Assembly: GCA_030141605.1 (NCBI GenBank) | Contig: JAQGDQ010000398.1 | Location: 36,001 to 100,000 of the forward strand | DNA from: Tubiluchus corallicola | Taxonomy: Eukaryota; Priapulida; Priapulimorpha; Priapulimorphida; Tubiluchidae | DNA: 64,000 nt | Reading direction: 5' to 3' | In this document: positions 31,606-41,615 of the stretch, in pieces | Position numbering within the stretch: the stretch's first letter is position 1 | Layout: the number at the start of each line of letters is the position of its first letter | Program-made: the position numbers and the translations under genes | Notes under the pieces: model-generated | Database searches by the model: none | The model's input: the letters and a program-made list of their open reading frames with translations, nothing else | What the model was told of the DNA's origin: nothing

Positions 31606-33371
31606 TATTGCATTTTTAATTTTCTGTTTTTACTTTTTAAGCGCAATATCAAGTTGCGCTTGTAAACAATTACTATGCTTATAATATAACAAACAATTGT
31701 TAAAGTTAATATAGCATTAGTGTATTATGCTGCTATTAATTATAGTGACATTATGTGCACAACACAATTTACACCACAATCTATAAAGCATTCTTCAAGA
31801 ATATTTTAATACAGTCTCAAAACTAAACATATTAACTCTCCCCACAGAGGCGATTAAAATGGTGATGGGGGTCATGGTCATGGGTACTATGATGATTGTT
31901 TAAACTTTTTTCAGTCTTTATCATTATGTTAAATTTTTAGTTATTTATTACAGCCATTAATTTTTGAGTAGCCGTTAAGTGATCACGTGACAAACCTGTC
32001 GATTAGATCGATATAGTGTAATGAATAACGCAAGTCCTTTCCGTCTGGAATGGCGGGGCTTTCGTATCAGGGGCGGATGTCACATTGCACCGTCTCGCAC
32101 TTGTTGCTTTCCAGTTGGCTTTTGTTCCAGCCTCTATAGGTTTACTTTTTTTATAGCTTAGGATGTTTGAGGACTGAACCAGTTAGTGAAATTTTTAATA
32201 CCTTTCGCTTGTTTGCTATATTTGTAATACACTCAGTTTATTGTATTATTTGTTATGACAGCTTAGAAATACAAACTTACTTATCTATGTTTTACGTAAT
32301 TTGTTTTGCTATTCTGTTGTGTTTTGTTTCTCTCGGACGGCTCGTAGAGAAAACCAGAAAGCACGTCGTCAAATTAAACTAGTTTATTATGCAAGAATTC
32401 TACAACACAAAAGTATGAAGGAACGCGAAATGTGTACAGACAAGTGATAATCTGGAAACATGTAAACGAGAGTGGGGGCATCTGAGAATATGAGAATGCA
32501 CTCCAGCGGCCAGCTCCGTCTTATATATCAGTGCAAATGAACTAAACCAGAACAATCTAGAAGCTATTACGCGCATCGCATATAGAAAGTTCTCGAATCT
32601 TCTACAAGGTAAGAAGATTGTTCTACTATACTGTAGACTATTCCAGCTCTCCACAACATATTCATTAATTGAAATGAGGTAATGTTTCAAACAATTTTTA
32701 ACAATTTCTGTGCAATTTTAGTAGCTTTAATTTTCACATATACCTATTAACCTTTTCGTCAGTTTATTTTGTCAGTACTGCAGCAGTTCTTATACGCAAA
32801 CAAAACTAAGGTATAACTGACTTTATGCGTCGTCTATATCGTAAGTACATCACCAGTAACTGTTTGATCTTTTCTTCAGACATTCGCCTTACTTGAGCAC
32901 ATACACAATAACAATGATAACGGTCCATGATGGTGATGATAATGACATTGATTATGATGGTGAGATTGGTGACGGCGATTTTGACGATAATGCTTATGAC
33001 GATGACAAGACTGATGTCGCCATTACCTCTTAACGAGAAAGCCCAAGTTTCTGGGAATTCAGGTTTATTTCAATGTTCGCGAAAAATGTTATAAGGATTT
33101 AATAGTGTCATAACCGACTCGTATAATAATTAGTAAAACACTTTAATGTGCCGATCAGATTATGGATGAGCGCTTCCATTTCAAACGCCCACCTTCCATC
33201 AACGACATCGTTCACCGACTGAAGAAAAGCAATACACTCTCAATTCCAAGTCGAAAGTATAACAAGTTTTGACAAAAAGTAGACAGCTAGTTTTGTGATA
33301 TTTTTGCATGAACATTAAGCAATCTGCAGGTCTGAATTAGTTTAAGCAACACGAGATTACCCCTAATCCTA
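31606..33371. other. Intergenic, no recognised gene
   Basis: Degenerate (GAT)n tract at 32910-33010. A G/C-richer patch at 32040-32130 (tcaggggcggatgtcac) could be a MITE end, but no partner is seen. No coding similarity. Confidence 0.35.
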
Positions 33372-34489
33372 CCGACAGGGGTCTAATTGGACCACACGTA
33401 GTTGTTTTTACGCATAAAAGAAAAATTGAGCAATGTAGAATTGTGGCTTAAAAGCCAAGAAAAGGCGCACCTGAAGTTGGTTTCAGAAAAATCGCCTTAA
33501 AAAATTATTCTACATTACTGCAATTTTATGCGTATGTCGCACTCCCATTGAAAGGACGTTTTGTTAATTTTCATTCTAAATCTCCTGCAAAGCTGTTCCG
33601 ACGGCGCCATTACATTATTTTGACGTCACTACGTCACGTAAATCAGGGTAAGAAAAGGCAATGTTAAGTTATGACCCAAAAAACTTTCTGTACAAATCTA
33701 TATTACCTAGCATTTCACTTACCTGCTAGAAAGACTTATGTAACTAGACTAATAATTTAAAATCTTTGTGCCAACAAAAGCTTGATAAACTGTAGCTGAT
33801 TCACCCTCTAGGGTGCGCCACTTACTAGCCAAAAACGTATTTTAATCTTATTGACAAGATACAGTAATTTAAAAGTTTACTTAATTAGCAACGTGTTAGC
33901 TACGAATGCTCTGATTATTTTTTCAAACTTTACTTAATGTTATCAAAACTTGTTTCAAACGACCTACAATCAAAATGTGTGCGCCTAACGGTCATCGCGG
34001 GAGTTTAAATTTACACGTTTTATACAGCGTTACTGCCGATGCAAAGCCATGCGTGCGAAAAGGTAGTATGTAAGTGGTATAAAATTTCGAGAATAATTTT
34101 TAAACTTTATGTAAGTAGAACGTTTTCTTGTGCTTTAAATTAAGGAGTTTGTTACTCTATCCAAACGATTTATTGGCATAACAGTGCCTAGTTTTTTGCT
34201 GGATTACTGCTTTGTTTACCTGTCTTGTGGACAGATTTTTTTTATTTTAGAATTCCGCCTGCCCAACGTCTATAATAACAGAAATAATAGTCATTCAATG
34301 ATGATGACACTCATTCAATTTGTTTTTGATTTGCATTCACAATTTCAGTAGACATTCTCTCTACAGCATAGGATTTATAACCTGGATTTTTGATCATTTT
34401 TATAAAAGAAACACATCCCATGGACAGTAACGGTAATATTTCATTCGTCGGACCAATTTCAAATTGGTGTCTAATTGGACCCCAGTCGG
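33372..34489. mobile_element. Element with about 20-bp terminal inverted repeats, 1118 bp
   Basis: The left end (33372-33392, CCGACAGGGGTCTAATTGGAC) mirrors the right end (34469-34489; its reverse complement begins CCGACTGGGGTCCAATTAGAC), with three mismatches in 21. The ends are themselves partly palindromic (GGGTCTAATTGGACC). An inner inverted repeat pairs about 33408-33442 with 33510-33536. There is no coding capacity and no clear target duplication, so the superfamily is unassigned. Confidence 0.6.
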
Positions 34490-36085
34490 CGTACGAGTGT
34501 TAGTAGGATGGGGGTTGCGAAAAGACATGATGGCTACCAGTTAGGTAATAATTTTCAAGTGAATGGCAGCTACCACCTCGCTCGAAAATTTCTGTGCAGC
34601 GGTAGTATAAGGTAACTTTATAGACAGTGTTTTTGCTAATATATTTGTTAAACATTTCTAAGTTTAAGTGATAAGCATAAAACAAACACTGCATGCAAAG
34701 TGACTTGTCTTTTCGTTTAAAATATGTCCAACTGTGTACTTTCGCTCTGTATATATTATGCAAGTCCACTCATTTACACTGCAATCATAACTTATTCAGT
34801 TTTCCTGAGTTGTAATTAGAGCAGTTGTCGTTACTGCTGCTTCTGCCGCCACCACCGAAATAAAAGAGCGAGATAGATCTTCTCAATTCATTTTTTCAGT
34901 TAAATCGCTCTCTATTTTGTTTCAGGGGTAAACGGTTATGCTCAAACTATTTGGAAATCTGTTGGGTTTCTGTGCCAAACAAAATTACCATTTCTCTGAC
35001 CTAACGCAGCGTAGCTAGCTAAATGATATTATCGTTCTTATGAATGTCACGATTTTGTCATTAATATTTTTAACACTTAGTTAACTTTGGACATTGCATT
35101 TCTGCATGGCTTAAAATGTTAAGATTAAAGTTAAAACTGCACTGCATGGTATTTATTCACCGAACGGTCCGTTTCCACTGGACGCGCGCCATTCTTATTT
35201 TTTTATCTAGAAAAAAATCACGCGGGATCCTCCCAGTTTCTTTTACTAATTATCTAGTTTCTTTTACCTTATAACAGGACATGGCCTATTCTGGTTTCGT
35301 TTCACTCCTAGAATATTCAATATAATTTTGTAAAATAATTCAGCAAATATTTTATATTAGGTTTGTTTTGCCAATTTTAAGAACGTTATGATGATTTCAG
35401 TCAGGAACTTTTAATGAAATAAAAAACAAAGCATTTGTGATGAATATTATCCTGGGATGTAAACTGGGTTCAAGAAAAAATGGTAGTAAACTGGGATGTA
35501 ATTATTTTCGCCATCGTATTCCATATTCGTAGTGTAAATGGGTATCTCTTTTACAAGTGGTCTCTAAGTCTCAGAAATGTAAAGTAGATTCAGAAAACCA
35601 GGATGTTTTAAGGTTACATAGTTACATAGCGCCCCTGCTTTGACTTTAGTGCAAAAAGTTGATAACAATTTAATGCTTTAAGCTAGTTGGCTGCATTGTA
35701 GACCATTGACTCACAAAAGACTCGTTGATTAATTTTGTTTGTCCTGCGGCTGTTCAGCTTGTAAATAGTGTCTATTTGGCGCAAAAAGGTAAATAAACAA
35801 CATCTATAAATTATAGTAATGAAATTACAAGTATCCGTCACTTTCGGTTTCACCTACATTGTTGTAAACTACAGTAGAATATTGATGAGTTAACTACTTA
35901 AAATCTATTTTTATTGTGTCACAGGGCGTGCACTATTGCTCGCAAATACAAACTCTGAATTTTAAAAAGCTTCGCAGCCTAATTATTTCTGACCGTAACG
36001 CTAGTTTGTGAATTTAATTTTATACACCCGACCGCAGTGTCATCCAAAAACTTTAACCGTTCGCACTTTCTTCGCTTTTCGGTAA
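34490..36085. other. Intergenic, upstream of the Tyr/Gly-rich gene
   Basis: AT-rich with no recognised gene or repeat. Its last part should hold the promoter of the gene starting at 36110; an 'attatatag' about 25 bases upstream of that ATG is TATA-like. Confidence 0.35.
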
Positions 36086-36109
36086 TTATATAGTGTGGTA
36101 TCGGAAAAT

Positions 36110-38312
36110 ATGGAAGTGTATCGATTAATTATATTATTTGTGTTTATGGTAACTACTATAACGGTAAGTGTTCCTGGTTTACTAGAACCAAATCTAGATA
36201 TTGAAGGATTAAGAACTACTGAGATTTTCCTTGAAGCTCTGCATAACTCTAAGACCTGCTGAAGAGTGGAGCGTTACTTGTCAAGATAGTATGGAACTAT
36301 AGGTTTATTTATGGAGTTACACATTCATGATATAAACGATTATGTAATATCCATCTATAATAGCTATCATTACATCTTTAAACTAACGGAAGACATGTCC
36401 TATGTACAATAATTAATCTTATTTACGAAATGCAACTGACTACTACCGAATGCTATTTTATCGACACGACTGCCCTTTTTATTGAGCTAAGGTGGTTTTC
36501 TGGCTATGCGTTGATCGATAATTCCTTATTGAAAAAAGCAATAAATTTTACTGTGATGAGGGCTTTAAAAACTGTCCCTTTCGGTCAGTTTTACGATTAG
36601 GTCGTAACTCCTCCCAGGGCTTTCCACATTTGGTGACCTTTTAGATGTTGAGGGCTGGGGACACAAAATTCACAAGATCACGGATCAAAATGCTGCAAGT
36701 TGCGATTTCATTCCTTGTAGCGTATCAAATGAAAGGTTTCGATGAGACGAACTACAAGGTATAAGGCCCTTTTCACGTGAGGGCGCGCGGGAAAATTCCT
36801 CGAGGAAAAAGTCTTTGCGGCATTCCTCATGAAAATGGGACACATTGCTTTCTATGTGACATTTCACGCTGACGCCTCATAAGAAATTTTTCCGGGTGGA
36901 ATTGCTCATAAAGAATCCTGCCACCAGCTAGAAGCTATGCGTCCTCCTCACGAGGAAAACTGTCGTATTGTAGAAGCACTGCATGTTATATTTTCGTCAG
37001 GATTACTCGCGGAATTTGTACTAAAATTTAACAACTTAATTACTTCGTTCTTGTAACAAACAACAAATAACATATTTCAACATAAAATTATAAGACTTAA
37101 TCTCTCTTTTAACATACAGACGATTTTGTGTTTCATTAGTGCAGCAGCGATGGATATATTCACGAAAAAGAAAAATAACGCACATATATATTTATAATAT
37201 ATTATTTATTTTATATATGTATATTTTCGGCTTTTGAAGTGGCTAGTAGAAAACAAACAGGTCTGATATTACACTGACTAACATTATTAATCGTACTTTG
37301 TAAATGAGAAATGCGGCAACTATAACTAAACTCAGACATGATTATATAAAATATCAAATTGCAAAGTTAGACCGCCATTAATTAGAGAATGTACTAGCTT
37401 TGTCTCAAACACCAAGACGACAAGAATAAATTTAACAACTGTATTGTAACTCGCCAAGCAACGAGGTTGTAACTAGAAAGATGAGCGCAACCCAAAAACA
37501 AAGAAGTTGAAAACAAAAGGGCAACATTGCAAAAGGGATAAAGTTGATAATACTAACAACACGCACGTATACTGGCGGAGGGTCAAGGCACACTCTGAAG
37601 TTTAAATCTTTTTGTAATCTAATCCTGCAGCAAAGCTAATAACTCGTCGAAAGTGTCCGGGGTCTTTCTAGAGTAACTGTAAAATTTCTCTTGGTCGTCA
37701 TTCAAATGGCCACAAAAGGTTGCAACAACATCACGGTGTAGTCTTGTTTAGTTGATTGAGTGAACTCAATAACGACGGTAGTCTACACTATCGTAGTAAT
37801 AGTAAGTACTTACTAAAGACATTACATCATCCTCGCTATCCATGATTGCGAGTAATAGCTACAAGCCTCCAACACGCAAAGCAGGTGCAGCTAGATGAAC
37901 GCGTGTAAAAAAACCCGCACGTTTTCAGTGCGAAATGAACTTTTTTGCTGCATGGGATTTCCAAAAAAATATCAGAAATTTTCAAAAAATATTTCTTGGG
38001 TCCTCACAGTGAAATGAGTCTAAAACGGCAAAAAAATTGGTTGACCTTTGACCCATGGGTTCGTGCTGTAATTTTACAAATTGCGATTTCACTGTGAAAT
38101 GTGAAATCAATTAACACGAATTCAGTGAAATCGAAATTATTATTTTGTGACAAAAATCTGGTGTCTTTTCAAGTCCAAATTCTGTAACAGTTGTTTGCAA
38201 CATCATCAGTTTCTGACCATTGTAAGAAACATTGTCAACTAGTTTATTCATATTTTTCTTCCAAAATTATAGAGAGTGTAATTAGAGTCCACACGAACAC
38301 ACACACACACAT

Positions 38313-38399
<87 letters not shown>

Positions 38400-38962
38400 T
38401 ATATATATATATCAGTATAGAGTGTAATTGGTCCATAATCCTTAATGAAAAAAAGTTTAGTCCATTTTTATTTGGATTATACAAATAATTAATATTTATA
38501 TGTAAAAAACTTTTCAAAGCATTTCAATAAGCATTAGACAATATTAACTGCTTTTCAATTTTTGATATATTTATTAACGTGATTATTCAGTCCATCCAGT
38601 AGTGCCACCTATAATCGACGATTTTGGTGAAAGTAAGCAATCTATTTCAAGAAATAATTGCTGGCTGATTTGAGACAGCAAAGATAGACTTACTTCTTGC
38701 CTTGTTTCTTGCAAATTACATCGCTGTGTCGTTGTCTTGCAAATTGTGGCATTGTCTTGCAAATTACAATTTATAGCGCGAGTTTCGCTGAGCCACATCG
38801 TGTAACTTTTAAGCAATCGTTTTGAAACACACGCATTTGCCCTGATTTTTCAAATTTTCGTCTTAAACGTGTTTGCCGTTGTCGGCTGTTATGTATATTT
38901 TGATAAGCAGTTGTGTGACGTATAACATATTGTGCACGTATAAATATTGTAATGTATATATG

Positions 38963-39006
<44 letters not shown>

Positions 39007-40084
39007 TTATATGTATTGTGACAAGCAGCGTATAGAATATGTATTTTACGAATATATATACAAATAATGTAATGTGTTTAACCTCACGAGGTTTCTTGTA
39101 CGTAATGCACGTACAACGTTACTTAACATCGCTTGACTAACCTGCACCTCTAATTGCATTCTTCTCTGTACACACCCTAATTTTATACCCTCCCTTGTCT
39201 TGCCTAACCCTTTCGCACTATCAATGTTGTGCTTACAAGATTTTCTGTCAGCACGCGTTGAAGCATTTTATTGTAAGCAACTAAATCTAAATCTAAATGA
39301 TGCTTTTATTTATAGAGGCAACTAGAATAGGTGCAACTAGAACACTATGAAGATGGCTTCACTATAATGTTTAATTAACTTTGTTTGTTTTTAGAACACA
39401 TTCGCCCAGTATCTGTTCGTATGGAAGGAAAGATATGAAAAGGAATACGACAACGACTATAACCACAACGCACTGAGCTCTGAAACTGGAAATAGAAAAG
39501 TTGTTCTAAGCTACGACGGAATCCAGAAGGAAAATGGTTACGACGGCGGCTATAACCCCACCTCGGAACATTATCAAATAAAAAAGGGGACTAACAGCAA
39601 GGCCTATGGCGGTAAAGCAAGAGAACCAGGCTACGGCTACGATCACCACCAATTTTCAGGAAATGTTCATGGTGAGAAAGAAAACAGAAACGTTGGCAGG
39701 AAACTTATTAGTTATAATGGAAACAGAGACAGAAATGATTACGACTACGGCTACAGCTACGACCGAACCGTACTGAATACTCCAGCTCAAAAAGCCAGAT
39801 ATGACGGTAACTCAGGAGCAAATAATAACGACCATGGCAGCAAACGAAGCCTAATGGAAAATTACGACGACAGATTCGAGTCTTTTGGAAATATTAGATT
39901 TCAAGGTTTTGGAGTAGATGGTTTTGGCGGTACAGGAATCGGGGGAGGGTTTGACAATGGGGGTTATCTACCTTACTATACGCGTCAGTTATCTAAGGCA
40001 CGAAATTTTGGAGGCACAGGATTCGTCGGAAACTACGGAGAAACTGGCTTTGAAATAACCAGAAAAACTAATAGATACAAGTAG
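36110..40084 (+). CDS. Secreted Tyr/Gly/Asn-rich low-complexity protein
   Basis: Two exons, 36110-36163 and 39395-40084, joined in phase 0 (donor ACG|gtaagt, acceptor tttttag|AAC), give 247 aa. Residues 1-22 are a signal peptide (MEVYRLIILFVFMVTTIT then NTFA, cleavage likely before Gln23). The mature chain has no Cys and is rich in Tyr, Gly, Asn, Asp and Lys. A loose internal repeat appears three times: NRKVVLSYDG (51-60), GRKLISYNG (119-127) and KARYDG (151-156), each next to Tyr/Gly/Asp-rich runs (YDYGYSYD at 134-141). A KR pair at 168-169 precedes a C-terminal Gly/Phe-rich part (GFGVDGFGGTG). Such composition suggests an extracellular matrix, cuticle, shell or adhesive protein, or a dibasic-processed precursor. 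No known family is recognised. A poly(A) signal follows at 40250. A Harbinger relic fills part of the intron. Confidence 0.6.
36765..38020. mobile_element. PIF/Harbinger element relic, 1256 bp
   Basis: The left end GGCCCTTTTCACGTGAGGG and the right end (reverse complement GACTCATTTCACTGTGAGG) are inverted repeats, flanked by TAA on both sides (36762-36764 and 38021-38023). The first 300 bp match the MITE at 8066-8470 (cctcgaggaaaa, ctcgcggaattt, aatttaac). The interior keeps a transposase fragment on the minus strand at 37619-37843. It lies in the intron of the Tyr/Gly-rich gene. Confidence 0.72.
37619..37843 (-). pseudogene. Harbinger transposase N-terminal fragment (HARBI1-like)
   Basis: A short first exon MDSEDDVMSL (37843-37814) ends at a perfect gtaagt donor. 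A second segment (37742-37619) reads HLNDDQEKFYSYSRKTPDTF followed by DELLALLQD and a stop. The F-x-x-[YF]-x-R ... FDELL pattern is the conserved start of Harbinger DDE transposases. The catalytic DDE domain is absent. Confidence 0.55.
38297..38412. repeat. (AC)n then (AT)n microsatellite
   Basis: About 100 bp of AC with a few GC variants, ending in a short AT run, within the intron of the Tyr/Gly-rich gene. The His/Thr and Cys/Val frames across it are artefacts. Confidence 0.95.
38964..39004. repeat. (AT)n microsatellite
   Basis: A pure AT run of about 40 bp about 390 bases before exon 2 of the Tyr/Gly-rich gene. Confidence 0.95.
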
Positions 40085-40249
40085 TCTATAACGTCATAAT
40101 TTTGAGGGTTACTTAAAAATCGCTATAATTTTATGTTATTAAATTATAAACGAAACTCATTGTGATTTAATTTATTTTCTTGAGTGTCATGCATAAATTA
40201 ATGTTTACTGTACGTGATGTAGCAAAAGAAGTGAATTTGTATTAAGAAA

Positions 40250-40255
40250 AATAAA
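40250..40255 (+). terminator. Poly(A) signal AATAAA for the Tyr/Gly-rich gene
   Basis: AATAAA 166 bases past the stop codon at 40084. Confidence 0.6.
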
Positions 40256-40360
40256 TATGCCTGCTATGCAGGCCATATTGAACTGAACTTTCAACGTTTT
40301 CCATTGAAGCTTTTATTGAAAAATCTGTATCTTTTAATATAAAAATACGCACGCAAATAA

Positions 40361-40412
40361 TAATAATAATCACAATAATAATAGCAATAATAATAATAAT
40401 AATAATAATAAC
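40361..40412. repeat. (AAT)n microsatellite
   Basis: Interrupted aat run of about 50 bp. The remainder of 40256-40965 holds no recognised gene, although the lectin exon that follows needs upstream exons. Confidence 0.9.
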
Positions 40413-40965
40413 TAGCAAAGGCCCCGCAAAAAATTTTGCTTATAAATTTACACGTATAATCAAAAATACGCGAACATCCTACCTACTGTTTGTTTACTTA
40501 CCCTAACGCAAAGCCTGCAGCAGCTTTTACTGAATTAAAGTTATAGACAGAGTATAATGGATGACGTAAGAACAATGGCTTGCGTCAGCAGTTTTTTAAG
40601 CGAAAATTGCTGAAAATAGAACATCTAATTAACTCCTCGCTACTCCTCTCAGTGGACGTGTCATATCCGTATATCTAGTATAGCCCACACCATCGTCTAG
40701 CCCTACTCTTCCTCTTTCTAAAGAGCTGTATATCTCCTTCCAAGAGTCCCACCAGGCGCCGCTAGTACGTTTTTTCCGCATGCTGTTTGATCAAAATTTC
40801 GAAAAAAATCACCGATAATATTTGTTATTTTAGTGTTTCATGGGAGTGGTAAAGTACGTTATAATTGCTATGGAATGTATAAAAGTTAAATAACTGTTAT
40901 ACTATATGAAAATATAATGGTAAATAACAAAATTTCATATTAAATATATTTTGTTTTTAATAAAG

Positions 40966-41189
40966 CTGGTGAGCATTTTTGGATTGATTTAACCGACATA
41001 CACGAGGAGGGTGACTGGAGGTGGTTTGCAACAGGTCGACCTGCCCTTTTTACTTCTTGGGACGTAGCAGATGGCAAAGCGGATAATTACGGCGAAGGCG
41101 AAAGTTGCGCCATCCTGCGGGAAAATGGGAACACGTGGAATGACTTCTCGTTTTATACAGCAAAATTTGCGTATATTTGTGAACACTAA
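40966..41189 (+). CDS. C-terminal C-type lectin domain exon (partial gene)
   Basis: After an acceptor (tttttaataaag|CT) the frame reads GEHFWIDLTDIHEEGDWRW, then TSWDVADGKADN, GEGESCAIL, NTWNDFSF and FAYICEH with a stop at 41187. These are the second half of a C-type lectin fold: WIGL block, E-G-x-W-x-W, the Ca2+/sugar loop region, WND and the final Cys. The usual EPN/QPD triplet reads KAD. The Cys that normally follows WND (WND-x-x-C) is Phe, so the short disulfide with the Cys of ESC cannot form. The exon needs one base from an upstream exon (phase 1), so it cannot be joined to exon 1 at 36110, which ends in phase 0. I find no N-terminal lectin half nearby, so it is an orphan exon or fragment. 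The antisense frame (40989-41333) is its shadow. Confidence 0.65.
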
Positions 41190-41288
41190 TAAACGAAACT
41201 TAGTGTGGATTTTATTGGTATTTGAGGAAAATTTATACGCATTAGTACATGTTCCTATGTAGCAAGTTTGCAATTCTTGTATATCACG

Positions 41289-41351
41289 AGTAAGTAAGTA
41301 AGTAAGTAAGTAAGTAAGCAAGCAAGTAAGCAAGTAAGCAAGTAAGTAAGT
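41289..41351. repeat. (AAGT)n microsatellite
   Basis: aagt/aagc units separate the lectin exon (plus) from the 3' end of the carboxypeptidase B gene (minus). Confidence 0.95.
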
Positions 41352-41353
41352 AT

Positions 41354-41359
41354 TTTATT
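41354..41359 (-). terminator. Poly(A) signal for carboxypeptidase B copy 1
   Basis: tttatt on plus gives AATAAA on minus, 257 bases past the stop at 41616. The corresponding spot 3' of copy 2 (57662-57667) keeps the same hexamer in homologous flanking sequence. Confidence 0.5.
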
Positions 41360-41615
41360 TTTAAATCACCTCATTAACTGTTCTTTTGAACACATCAACT
41401 GTTCTTTTGTAATAACCTTTCCCAAATCATGCTTTTGTCTAATTTTGTCTAATTAAGCAGTCATCTTTGTCTGAGGTGTGCAAAGGTTTATATAACACCA
41501 CAAATTCAATTTTGAATTCACACATGCAACCAGAACAAAAATCTAAAGCAATATATTTCAGGAATTATCAAATGAATTTTGTCTCAATATTTCAAGCTGA
41601 AGCCTGACCATGTTA

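Noticed and set aside
38191-38517. His/Thr-rich and Cys/Val-rich ORFs
   Set aside because: Translation of the AC microsatellite.
36110-41189. Lectin exon as an alternative last exon of the Tyr/Gly-rich gene
   Set aside because: Phase mismatch (exon 1 ends in phase 0, the lectin exon needs phase 1) and no linking exon seen.
40989-41333. 114-codon minus ORF
   Set aside because: Antisense to the C-type lectin exon, which has clear fold motifs, and it also runs through the AAGT repeat.
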